Shown here in pieces: positions 22,919 to 32,633 of a stretch of DNA of 63,730 bases (position 1 is the stretch's first letter; each line of letters begins with the position of its first letter). Under the pieces are notes generated by a model. It was not told where the DNA came from, searched no databases, and saw only the letters and a program-made list of their open reading frames with translations. Origin of the DNA: Gracilaria vermiculophylla. Lineage: Eukaryota > Rhodophyta > Florideophyceae > Gracilariales > Gracilariaceae. The stretch is taken from positions 501,860 through 565,589 of the forward strand of contig JAHNZQ020003146.1 of assembly GCA_019155205.2 (NCBI GenBank), in the 5' to 3' direction. Position numbers and translations under genes: made by a program.

Positions 22919-23780
22919 CCAGCATCAGCATCGGCTATCACCTCATCCATAGCGTACCGTTTTAGGAGAGAACTCACCACCTCCGGGTTTATCGTCAAGA
23001 TCTACGTTCCAGGATCATCCACAATTGTGCTCTCCCACGTGAGGCGCGGCTGCACCAGAGAGTGCGCTTGGGCTGTGAGAAAGAACTGAAAGCACCAGAC
23101 GACGGAACCTTCATAGAAACCATCTACATTACACGCCGAACGGAAGCGTGTTAGAAAATTCAACACCGAGAGGGGGTGTTTACCTGAGAAGGAGTGTTTC
23201 TTCATCTGAATATCCATCCGGCGCTTGATCTTCGTAAGCCATCTAGTAACCGACGCGTCGTAAAGAGCAAATCAATCATTCAACCAGTGGGTGTCAGAAT
23301 CCACCTCTTTGGAAAAGAGGTCGTTAAGCGGAACGACCTTCTTGACCATTCTGCTTTTCTCCTCAGCGGGTATTCTGTCCTCCGAGCTGAAGCCGTTCAC
23401 GGATTCAGAGTCTGAGATTCTCTCCGAATCGGTGTTTTGCTTTCTGCTTTTCTCCCTTCGTTTCCTTCGACTTCATTTATGTAGGTTGTCTGGAATGCTG
23501 ACGACCTCCCCGCTATCGCGATTCACCTGAGGAATAGTCTGTCCTTCACTCCTTGAGTGAAGTAGTTCGCGACCGGTATTCTGTCATTCTCCGTTGGGCG
23601 ACAGGTCCAGACGGGTCATAGGAATATTCCTGAGGTGTTCCCGCTTCCCAACGGCATTACCGTTTTCTCTTCTAGTGTGAGCGGCGGCAGTATCCTGTCC
23701 TTCTCTGCCAGGAACTACGTAAGGTGTTGCTAGAGGGACCCTCTCCGGTACGGTGATACTCGAAGCTACTTTCCGCCTAC
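22919..23780 (-). pseudogene. Chromo-2 gag fragment
   Basis: Homologous to the chromo-4 gag at 61690-62500: shared blocks are MDIQMKKHSFS, LNFLTRFRSACN, VVWCFQ, HSLVQ and ESTIVDDPGT. The N-terminal portion is charged and low in complexity. It breaks off before the conserved Trp/Cys region found in chromo-4. Confidence 0.65.
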
Positions 23781-26700
23781 CGTTTCCATTTCTGTGACGA
23801 TCTAAAATTGTTCTCTCGTATCACCGTTACACTCTGCAATTTTTGCTTGTGCAGCCGCTGTTTCGAAGACAAGTATCACGTCCTCTTGCGATGTGAATTA
23901 AGAACGTCGCCGACGTGAAATCGGTTCTAGAGTTAGTGGCGGCCTGGTGCCTGAAGGTTTAGGCTGCAGAATCGACGATGGGACCGGCGATGGGACCGGT
24001 GATTGAACTGGCGGGTGTGTCTGCGGGATAGATTTACCTATGGTTGTGGGTGGAAGGGTCACTATAATATGAGATTCGGAGCGTGGTGTTGTATTAGCGG
24101 GAAGATGTACGCACGTTGTCTTCACTAACATGGCGGACTTCTGCAATTATTTGAGGCCGTCTTGCATAAGTTCTGCAATTGGATGCTATGTGTGCCATAT
24201 GGCAGTTTCTGTTTACTCACGTAATGCAGAATAAGTTTTGCGTTATATCACTATTGCAAATCAATAACAACAAAATTTTCTCTCACCAATTATTGAATAT
24301 AAAACCTGAAAATGTTCATGGCTTGTTGTTAATTTTTGTTTTTTGAAGACTGAATGTTTCGTTTTTTTTACAACGGACGAGGATGATGTTCACGAGCACT
24401 TGCACTAGGAATATAGTTTCAAACGACGTCATTTCTTACGATGGCATGAAAAACGGAACGTAATCAAACTTCGAACAACAAGATAGACGTTAATCAAACA
24501 ACAACATCACTCTAGTATAGAAAAAATACATTTTACGCTTTTTCAGTTTAGAAATCTTATGAACCGATAACATTTTTTTTCAGCACTGAAAAATATGATG
24601 GATAAGGGATACGGGCTTTTCGTAGAGTGCGGGAATTCTAAGAAAGAGATCACTTTACATTAACTTTCGGAATTAAATTACAACAAAACTCATTTGGTAT
24701 CAAAAACCCTTGATTGAGTTATTGCTTAGACGTTTTTAGAAAGCTAGAAAAAGCCAATAGAAGGCTTAAATCAAAATTAGAGTTGAACGAATCACAGTAT
24801 TGCAATACTTATTTTATGATATTGAACTGTACAAGTCTTCGTTCGGAATCACATATTTGAATTTTGTTTAGAGTAAGAGAGGGTTGGAGGCTTGCATACA
24901 ATAAAGAAGCGATAAATAAAAGGAGTTGCACTTTTGTCGCTTTTGAGAGGAAACTAATATTGATTTGGTCACGTATTAAAAGTCAGGATCATTTTTCCGA
25001 GGTGAATTTCATGCAAAAGTAAAGCTTCAATATCCCATTAATTGCTATAGCCAGTGAATACTACAATACATGTCACGCAATAGTTAATTATGGCTTCGAT
25101 TTTGAGAATCTTCTTATTTTTTATGCAAATGCCTAATGTACTGTGAATTGTTAAAACCTTAAGTACTAAAAGCTATTGTCCTTAAAACGTTTTCAAAAAT
25201 CTTTTCTGTGTATGTCTATATATATATATATATATATATACAACGCCAGATTTCAACATGTTCTGAGAGTTGTTCTTAAATTTCAAATATTCCTTAATGT
25301 AATTCGTCAAACCTGGTGTCTTGTGGACCGATGACCTCTTATGAGGTCAAAACAATCACCTTATCCTTTACTTTTAGTTGTTTTGATACGATTATATGCT
25401 ATTTGTAGTCTGTATAAGTTTTTAAACCTGTGTTTATAAAAACCAAAACCAGTCTTCTACTGCTAGTGCTTCATGAGAAGCAGAAAAAAACAGAACTAGA
25501 TGGTTTAATATAGACATGCTGGTAGTATATGGCTAATTTTCTGAAGAGCTTCAAAAAACAGGCTTCTTTGATGTCAAACACACACTTCTAATTCAAAAAC
25601 ACCGCTTTTCATGCGCGTATGAAAGGTTCAAACCCTTCAAAAAATGATAATTTGGCACCATTCCATACGGGCGTGTAGACACTATTTTTGACGACATTTG
25701 GTTTATTACTAGGTTACATTTGTTTCACAACTTTTGTTTTTGTACTCAATTCTAAACACTTAGCAACGCGTATTGATTTGAAATGGATTATTTTTAAATC
25801 AACTCATTTTTGAATTTTCAAGATGTCGATGATAAACAAAGACAATGACTAAAATGGTCTCGTTTTTCGATTTTAAGATTATTTTTTTCGGCTTTTGTTC
25901 TTAATTTTCCACAACTGTTCAGAGGCCAAAAGTTGTTGAGAAATTCGTTAAAGCGTTGTTTATTTCAGTTCATACATTCTTTTGAATTCCGTTATGCTGG
26001 ATTCTGGATTTTTTTTTGAAACAACTTATCGCGTATAACAATCTTTACCGCATAGTGTTGTTTGCATTAGATTCTAAAACGTTCACAGAAAGTCAATGTT
26101 TTTGTAAGAAATTCAAATTCTCAAACCAACAAACGTTGATGAAAAAATATGATTGAAGATAAGGCTGGAGGTATGTGAAGCAATAGATGCTTGGAAATGA
26201 TTCTGATGTAGTTGTCTGCCGCATGTCTGCACGAGATATTAGTGTCTACGCGACAGTTGGCCTCAGATGAGGCCAATATAGCTGGATCTCTAAAATTTCA
26301 ACATATGACAAGAGCCTTCCAATACTTTACTATGTTGTGTTCAATTTTTTCTTGATCGACATCAACGAAGATATGCAGTTTCTCAGCCCAGTGTTCCGTT
26401 TTATGCAGATGGAAGTACTATCCCCTTGGCACATGTACCATGCATTGTGTACACTCATGCTTTTGCTATGGCACAAGACTTAGTGCTTAGATCTGCTTGT
26501 TTTTGTAACTATTAATAATTTTGAGTGTTTTTTGCCGCAATTTTTGCGCTCTGTACACCACAAGGCTATTTCTGGAAATGGAAAAACTTTTACCGATAAT
26601 GCCTCTTAAACACTGGCTTTATATGAGGACAGCTTGGGCTCATCATATGAGAGATCGTCGTCCACTGGCTTACTTAAGCTCAGCACCCAATTTCAGTCAA

Positions 26701-27110
26701 GAAAAACAGTGTGGCCACGTGGAATCACACTGCATGTGAATCAAAAAGAACGGTAAGCAGAGCCGGCGCACCTTCATGCCTCTATGTAAACACCAGAGCT
26801 GAAATCTGAATCTCGGAAAATTTGAGCCGTCAAGCTATCGTCACATTTGCAAAGAGTAAAAATACCGTCGTACGATAAGGCTGTCCGATCCGCCACCGAT
26901 CTGACGCGTGGCGTTTTTCTTCGACATGGCATCTGCCCTGTCTTAAACCCTCCATTTCCACGACTTCATCCCACCGCCCTCTCTCTCAGGCGCCCCTTCC
27001 CCCCTCCCCCCCCCTTTCCCCCCCCATCCCCCCCCCCCCCCCCTTCCCCCCTACCCCCTCGTCCTCCTCTTCCTTGCGTCCCCCCTTCTCCCATCTCTTT
27101 ATAAGCTCCC
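23781..27110. other. AT-rich gene-free stretch with a TA run and a poly-C tract
   Basis: From about 24.15 kb the base composition becomes strongly AT-rich and no frame longer than about 85 codons with recognisable content is present. A (TA)n microsatellite lies at 25213-25240. A pyrimidine tract with long runs of C occupies about 26998-27060. A 72-codon frame at 26521-26739 has no motif I recognise. The stretch 23781-24150 may hold the last remnant of the chromo-2 leader. Confidence 0.5.
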
Positions 27111-27120
27111 CTCGTCACAT

Positions 27121-27306
27121 TTGCTTAGAGCTGTGTTAGCCTTTCCGCCCACAAGAGATGAAAACCATGAAGAATATCTCGAAGCTCTGCTAGAACTTCA
27201 ACTCACAATTGCCAATGCAGAACAAGATAAGGGTGAATCAGCTCGCTTCAGCGGTGCCGTGCAGGAAGCTATGAAGACTTGTCAGGCCGCCGGTGGATAC
27301 GGTTGA
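27121..27306 (+). pseudogene. Short coding fragment, plus-strand arm of an inverted duplication
   Basis: The frame contains HEEYLEALLELQLTIANAEQ, an acidic, helix-like stretch. The minus-strand frame at 27515-27415 has a related stretch (HEEISGSPPELQLPIAIAEQ), and the DNA of the two arms aligns. I do not recognise the protein. It ends tail-to-tail with the minus-strand frame, overlapping by about 25 bp. Confidence 0.35.
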
Positions 27307-27692
27307 GAGACGGACGGCTGTGGATTTGCGTTTTCCTCAGGGCCCTCGTCCTCATTATCATTTTGTTCGATGTCTTCATTTGCATGCGGGCTAGGGTCTT
27401 GCGAGTTTGGCAATGCCAATTCGTGCTCATTTTGTTCTGCTATGGCAATTGGTAGTTGGAGTTCTGGTGGCGATCCGGAGATTTCTTCGTGGCTTTCATT
27501 CCTTCTGACCGGAAATGTTGTGCTTGCTTCATGTTGTGGGGAACTGGGGAGAGGGGAAGGGGGGGCATTTAAAGGGGAATGTCGTGAGTGTCCGTTTGGA
27601 GGGGCAGGGGAAGCTTCTGAAGGGGCGGGTTCGTAGGATGGAGACGGTGCTTGGCTGGGTGCCTCGTTTTCAGGATGTTGGGGGGCACTCAT
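27282..27692 (-). CDS. Hypothetical Pro/Ser/Glu-rich protein
   Basis: A 136-codon frame from a Met at 27692 (an upstream Met at 27746 is possible). It is rich in Pro and Ser in the first half and Asn, Asp and Glu in the second, with no transmembrane segment or known motif. The central part is homologous to the plus-strand fragment at 27147-27240. It could be a low-complexity gene, a piece of one, or chance. There is no promoter or splice evidence. Confidence 0.3.
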   Translation of the reverse strand: MSAPQHPENEAPSQAPSPSYEPAPSEASPAPPNGHSRHSPLNAPPSPLPSSPQHEASTTFPVRRNESHEEISGSPPELQLPIAIAEQNEHELALPNSQDPSPHANEDIEQNDNEDEGPEENANPQPSVSQPYPPAA

Positions 27693-27759
27693 CCTCTGCG
27701 CAAGATGTAAGGTTCTCGTGCACACTGCCCTGGAATCAAGATACAAGGGGTAGAGGTGG

Positions 27760-30560
27760 CTGCTGTGGTAGAGCTCCGGCTTTTAAGCAAACAGAACAGG
27801 GATGGTTGCTCTCAAGTGATGATTCTGAGTAACTGAGATAAATGAAAATGCTTCTGCTGAGGGTCGCTTTCCGTTGTGTGAAGAGAAGAAAGGCAGGCAA
27901 CCCGAAGAACGACGGGGTGTAATTAATTCTTTCTTATGTATGAAAAATAAAGTCGCAGTCTGGGGTATTGCATTTGTCAGGAGATGAGAAAACTTGTACC
28001 AAACAGAACTACAATATACTCGATGTCATTTGCGTGGTACACAAATAATACAGTGTGTTTGTTGGGAACGGAGCATGGCCTCTTGCTTCTTGCTTCCCAT
28101 CTAACACTGTGCTTGGTAGCACAGCATACGAATGAGCGTCTCAAAGCCTCATGGCAAACGAGCGTCGCTATTGAAAACTATCGGTACCAGTGTGAGAAAA
28201 GACATCACGATCATGTTGGGAGAAATATGAGACTTATTTGGCTCAAACTGACATCCTGGCGCTGCGTCCAACCTTGATTATTCGTGTATTGTTCAGGTGA
28301 ATTCTGCACTAAGCAGGCCCCTTCTCTGCAAAAGACATTGACCATCATCAAAACCATATTTTTCAATTTCAATATTTCTCGCCGAAAACAAGTTTATGTC
28401 TCACAATCCGTTGCAGATGATACGAGGAAGTTCACGGTTGGGTCGCAGCTACTACTTTTAGCGAGATTGGCAAGTTGATTTCTACTGCCTGTACTGTGAT
28501 AACGTACGGGCACGAACAGTTAGTACAAACAGAAATCGCAAGTTTGCACACTGCGCTTCATTCATTTGCTTTCAAATGGGATATTATTGCCACAGAAATC
28601 AGATGTCCTCATGTGAAGGAAATTTTGAAAGTTTCAGTTTACTCTCCATGTCATTCGTGTGACAATAGATCCAATAATTCACGAAGGAGCTGTCAATCGT
28701 CGCGTGCCCTTCTCGCCAAACACCCATCCGGAAACGTTGCTTCCCTTCAAACCCATACTTTCGACTCACTTGGAACCAGGTGAAATTGTCGCTGGTTGCG
28801 GTTTTCTACTCACCGTCACATTGTATCAGTATTCGAAGTTGAAGAGAAATTTCTCGAATTGTAGTCAAATACTTGCCAGCTTCAGTATCATGAGTTACTC
28901 TCAGTACCGGTATAATGATACAGACATTGGGTGCAACCAGAAATTCGCAAAACACTTCATTTATGGACATATCAATGTGGAAATTATAATCAAAATGAAG
29001 TTGCATCCATTAAGCGCCCCTTTTTGCACGGGGTAAACCAACGCATCCACCGATGCAACTTTGATACTTCTCCGCAACTTTTCTTTTCCTTCTCTTTCCC
29101 ATATGATCAAGGGAATGAAGACTATACACCCTTAAAGATTTTGAGCATTTCGCAATGATGAAGGCAAAAGAAGTTGAAAGGGGTGACTTGTGCTTCTGTG
29201 TCCCAGACTTTCATTGTCGGCTGTCGTCTCAGAATTGTTGGTCTGTTTCTAGACTGTGAAAACCACGAGCTATGAATCAATTTGTCTCGTTTTGATGTGG
29301 TGACGTTGTCCAGCATTGAAGTAAGCGTTCAGAACGGTCTGAAGACCAGATATAATCCTTTTTCACTCGGCCAATGAAGTCATTGCTCGAGCATTAACTT
29401 GCTCGATAGAGGTTATGAGTGCAGAACATATCATTTTCAACAAAAGTTTTCATCCGATTCGGTTTTTGGTAGGCCTGTCGCATTTTTTATTTTTCTTATG
29501 AGTATAATGGTTGAATATGAAAATTGGGGAATTATTTAATCACCGTGTGGGTCAAAGATTTTTAAAAAATAGAATATAGGCAGTTGCAAACACTGATTTC
29601 CTTTTTTTCGATTAGCACAGATTGCCCCGTTTATTGTCTTAATGTCAAAGGTGCCACAGCTTTCATATTGCTGAGTTCTGGCAGTTTTTTTGAAAATTTC
29701 GTAAAATATTGCCATACTACCCTTTCACGGGACTGGTATGTGGGGGTTATCATCTGTCCAATCGATTAGCTAGTTTGTAGTGTTCGCCTTGCGTACTGTA
29801 TACTTTCCGGCTTTTGCTATATCTCGTGCAGGTTTTCTTATATCATGCTGCAGTGCAAGATATCAGAGCCAAAGTACAAGATATACAAAGCTCTAGTGCA
29901 AGATATAGGCTTTTCGGAATATTTTCACTTTACAGACACTATTTTTTGGGGTAGATCTAGCTTACCCAGTTGATAATCACGCACGAGCGGGGGGTTTCAG
30001 CAGCACAAACAGCTCAAATCAGAGTTTTACGTGAACTGGAGAATACGAAACAAGACTTTGAGGCTGTCTTGGTGCAAGCAGTGGTCAGATCGGCACTCAG
30101 TGTTAGGATTGAGGAGACAACCTTAGCCGTTCCGCGCTCCGCTTTTATAACGTCCGTTGGACAATCGAGAGCGCACATGCGTTTTTGTATTCGGCTTTAA
30201 ACCAAAAAATAAAAAGAGTAACGGATGCTGCTCTTAAGTTGTGCAGTTGACAAACTTGAATGTTGTGATAAACGTTGCATGCCAAAACGCCATCCTCATC
30301 CACGTGGCTTTGCTCACCAACCTGTGTGGCACCAGAACTGCGAACTCACCAGTACCACGCACAGGGGGAACAGAATGTGAATCATGACATGCCGTTGACG
30401 CAGCAAATTTACGGAGCGCCAACATATCATACACGACAAAACTAACGCACATGCAACGTCAATCACCATCGTTTCCTCCGCACAGTCCCAACTTCAGCGC
30501 AAAACAAAAGCAGCGCTACAGCCCCCTTCCCCCCCGTCCCCCGGAAGAAAATGAAAGACA
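27760..30560. other. Gene-poor interval downstream of the pyrophosphatase gene
   Basis: Only short frames without recognisable domains are present (for example a 125-codon frame at 28659-29036 and a 76-codon frame at 29970-30200). A small cluster of GCAAGATAT-type repeats lies at 29850-29915. I see no gene I can support. Confidence 0.45.
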
Positions 30561-30566
30561 TGATGC

Positions 30567-32633
30567 TCAGATCCTTAGGTTTTTGCTAGGATCAACCTTA
30601 TTCTTCTCCTCAATAGAGTGTCCGAGCACAAGTTCTTCCAAACGATCCACATCCTTCACTGAACCGACGAACAATGGTACGCTCATTTCCAGGCTCCACG
30701 CTGACAGTTCCAGGAGCGTTCGCTTCCCAACGCTCCCTCTCCCGCCTGCTTGTCGCGCCACGAAGGCCAGGGGTGCCGCCTCCGACAAAAATTTGGCCAA
30801 ATCCTTTTTCTGCGGTCCAGGCAACATGAGAATACCACCCTTTGTTAGCACGTTGTGAAAGTTGGCAACAAGATTGTTCAAATGCCTAAACTTCTTCCCG
30901 CTGCCCTCGCTCTCCAGCTCCGCTACAAACTTGGCAACGCCGTCGACAACGTTGGGCAACACAGACGTATCAACTGAGTAAAGAGGCCCTGTAGGAGGCG
31001 TATGCACATGCTGCTTGGAAAGCACAAAATGGCCCGACACAGAGTCCAAAGTAAATATATGAACTCCATATCCCATACTGAAAGTGAGATAAGTCGAAGA
31101 TCCGTACATACAGTAGCCGGCGGCTACCTGCTCAAAACCTGGCCGTTGCAAAAGATCCGCAGTGTCGCCTTCCTTCCCCGGGGCAGACTTCCGGTAATAT
31201 ACAGAGAAAATCGAACCAAGTGAGGCTCCCGGAACGCCACACAATGGGTTATACACCACTATATAGTTGCCGACATCAGTACCGGATTCTAGCGCCATAG
31301 GCTGTTTCGAGATCGAGCTGAAGATTAGACAACATAGTCCGGAAGACGCGAGCGAAGCATGGATCTGAGAATTGGCAAATGACGACAACGCCGAAAAGTT
31401 GGCGTTGGGCGCATCACAAAGCTGCGCCCTGACACATTTGAAAGCAACGCCAAGCTCGGTAATCAAAAGGCTAAGATCGTTAGATCCGTGTGGGAATTTT
31501 CGCTGCAATTCGGTACAGAACCTCTTAATGGTCATCATAGGCTTCACACCAGCTGCACCCTTGGCGTTGTCCTCAAACTCGGGCGGTGGGATAACAGTCA
31601 TATCAAGCCATGAGTTGGAGCGGCCAATGGTATTCTCCGGGGCTGACTCGGCCTTCGCCTCCATGTCCTTGATGGCATCGTCAACAACCTGGCGCGCCTT
31701 CTCTGGCGCAGTGTACTTGACAGACTGCTTCAGAGTGGTGCTTACACAGTTAATATTCTTGTGCGACAACACGCCAGTGATAAGTTTGTTCCAACTCTGA
31801 TGGCATTCTTCTATGACCTCTTTGGCATAATGGGCGCTCTGCACCTGCTCACGGAAAGCAAACAAGTTGAGTGCCTTCCCGTCCGGGATTTTATAAGTGC
31901 GGAACCACGAAAAGGTGGCATGCAAAAGGCCAGGGAAGACGCGGTACAAATCGTCAACATCGTTGAGATCGTTCGCAATAGGGTCATTGACATTGATGAC
32001 TATGATCTTCCAGTCCATTTCGCCTTCATCAATCATTCCGAGCACGCCTAAGACCTTGACCTGCATGACCTCGCCGATACGACAGGCCTTGCCTCCAATT
32101 TCACAAACATCCAGAGGATCGCCGTCGCCAAGGGCGCCGGTTTCCATGTGTACCTGGGTTGGATCCTCCCAGGTCTGTGGGAAGCAGCCGTAGTTCCAGA
32201 TATAGCCCTTGTATGGATAAACATTGTGCACGAATCGCTTCTTGCCCTTTTTAGTGTCCTGCACTATGGGTGCCAGGGCACTCTTAGTGTGCAACTCGAG
32301 TTTGGCATTGGTCCAGCGCGGAATCTCGCAGATAAAGTTGAGCACGCCCGCGTCCTTGTCAGCGTACAAAGGGATGTCATGAAGGGGGTTGATGACGCCG
32401 TGTCCGTCCTTGTGAAAAAAAAACTGAAAGTCGGCGTTGTGTGTGGCGGTGTGGTCTTCAACGCGAACCAAGCTGTACTGATCAACACTATCTGGAGCGT
32501 GGTGGGCGGCAGGCGGCTGCGCGTCTGCGTCGGCTGCGTGCGTCATTGGGGCAGGCGAGGCGGTGGCGGTGGGGCGACTGACTGCGCGTCTCTTTGCCGA
32601 TGTAGACTTTGTCTTACCTGGGCGGCGCTTCAT
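30567..32633 (-). CDS. Inorganic pyrophosphatase fused to a degenerate fructose-1,6-bisphosphatase domain
   Basis: A 688-residue open frame without introns. Residues 60-290 are a family I soluble pyrophosphatase, which hydrolyses PPi to phosphate: the signature GDGDPLDV (Asp170, Asp172, Asp175), CEIPRWTNAKLE (Glu103), DEGEMDWK (Asp202, Asp207, Lys209) and FPQTWEDP are kept. The Arg of the usual FVRN block is His136. Residues 366-670 have the class I fructose-bisphosphatase fold signature (MYGSSTYLTFSMG.GVHIFTLD, GGILMLPG, FVARQAGG, VPLFVGSVKDV). The metal and substrate block normally DPLDGSSNID reads NPLCGVPGAS (462-471), the acidic loop before it is gone, and the Lys of KLR is Leu612. So the second domain should be catalytically dead. 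Residues 1-59 are basic and Ala/Pro/Ser-rich, possibly a targeting extension; Met30 is an alternative start. The frame overlaps the CblD frame by 4 bp (ATGA). Confidence 0.9.
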   Translation of the reverse strand: MKRRPGKTKSTSAKRRAVSRPTATASPAPMTHAADADAQPPAAHHAPDSVDQYSLVRVEDHTATHNADFQFFFHKDGHGVINPLHDIPLYADKDAGVLNFICEIPRWTNAKLELHTKSALAPIVQDTKKGKKRFVHNVYPYKGYIWNYGCFPQTWEDPTQVHMETGALGDGDPLDVCEIGGKACRIGEVMQVKVLGVLGMIDEGEMDWKIIVINVNDPIANDLNDVDDLYRVFPGLLHATFSWFRTYKIPDGKALNLFAFREQVQSAHYAKEVIEECHQSWNKLITGVLSHKNINCVSTTLKQSVKYTAPEKARQVVDDAIKDMEAKAESAPENTIGRSNSWLDMTVIPPPEFEDNAKGAAGVKPMMTIKRFCTELQRKFPHGSNDLSLLITELGVAFKCVRAQLCDAPNANFSALSSFANSQIHASLASSGLCCLIFSSISKQPMALESGTDVGNYIVVYNPLCGVPGASLGSIFSVYYRKSAPGKEGDTADLLQRPGFEQVAAGYCMYGSSTYLTFSMGYGVHIFTLDSVSGHFVLSKQHVHTPPTGPLYSVDTSVLPNVVDGVAKFVAELESEGSGKKFRHLNNLVANFHNVLTKGGILMLPGPQKKDLAKFLSEAAPLAFVARQAGGRGSVGKRTLLELSAWSLEMSVPLFVGSVKDVDRLEELVLGHSIEEKNKVDPSKNLRI

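Larger units (their letters stand above)
10906..23780 (-). mobile_element. Chromo-2: minus-strand chromovirus with nested insertions
   Basis: On the minus strand the order is gag (23780-22919), RT, RNase H, integrase, chromodomain, aORF on the opposite strand, and 3' LTR (10906-11467). Three later insertions are visible: an LTR at 12774-13328 in the aORF, copia-2 at 16065-20587 in the integrase N-terminus, and a solo LTR at 21622-22174 in RT. The two integrase halves join in register once copia-2 is removed. Protease and the end of gag are deleted between gag and RT. No 5' LTR is seen; similarity to chromo-4 gag fades near 23780. Confidence 0.8.
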
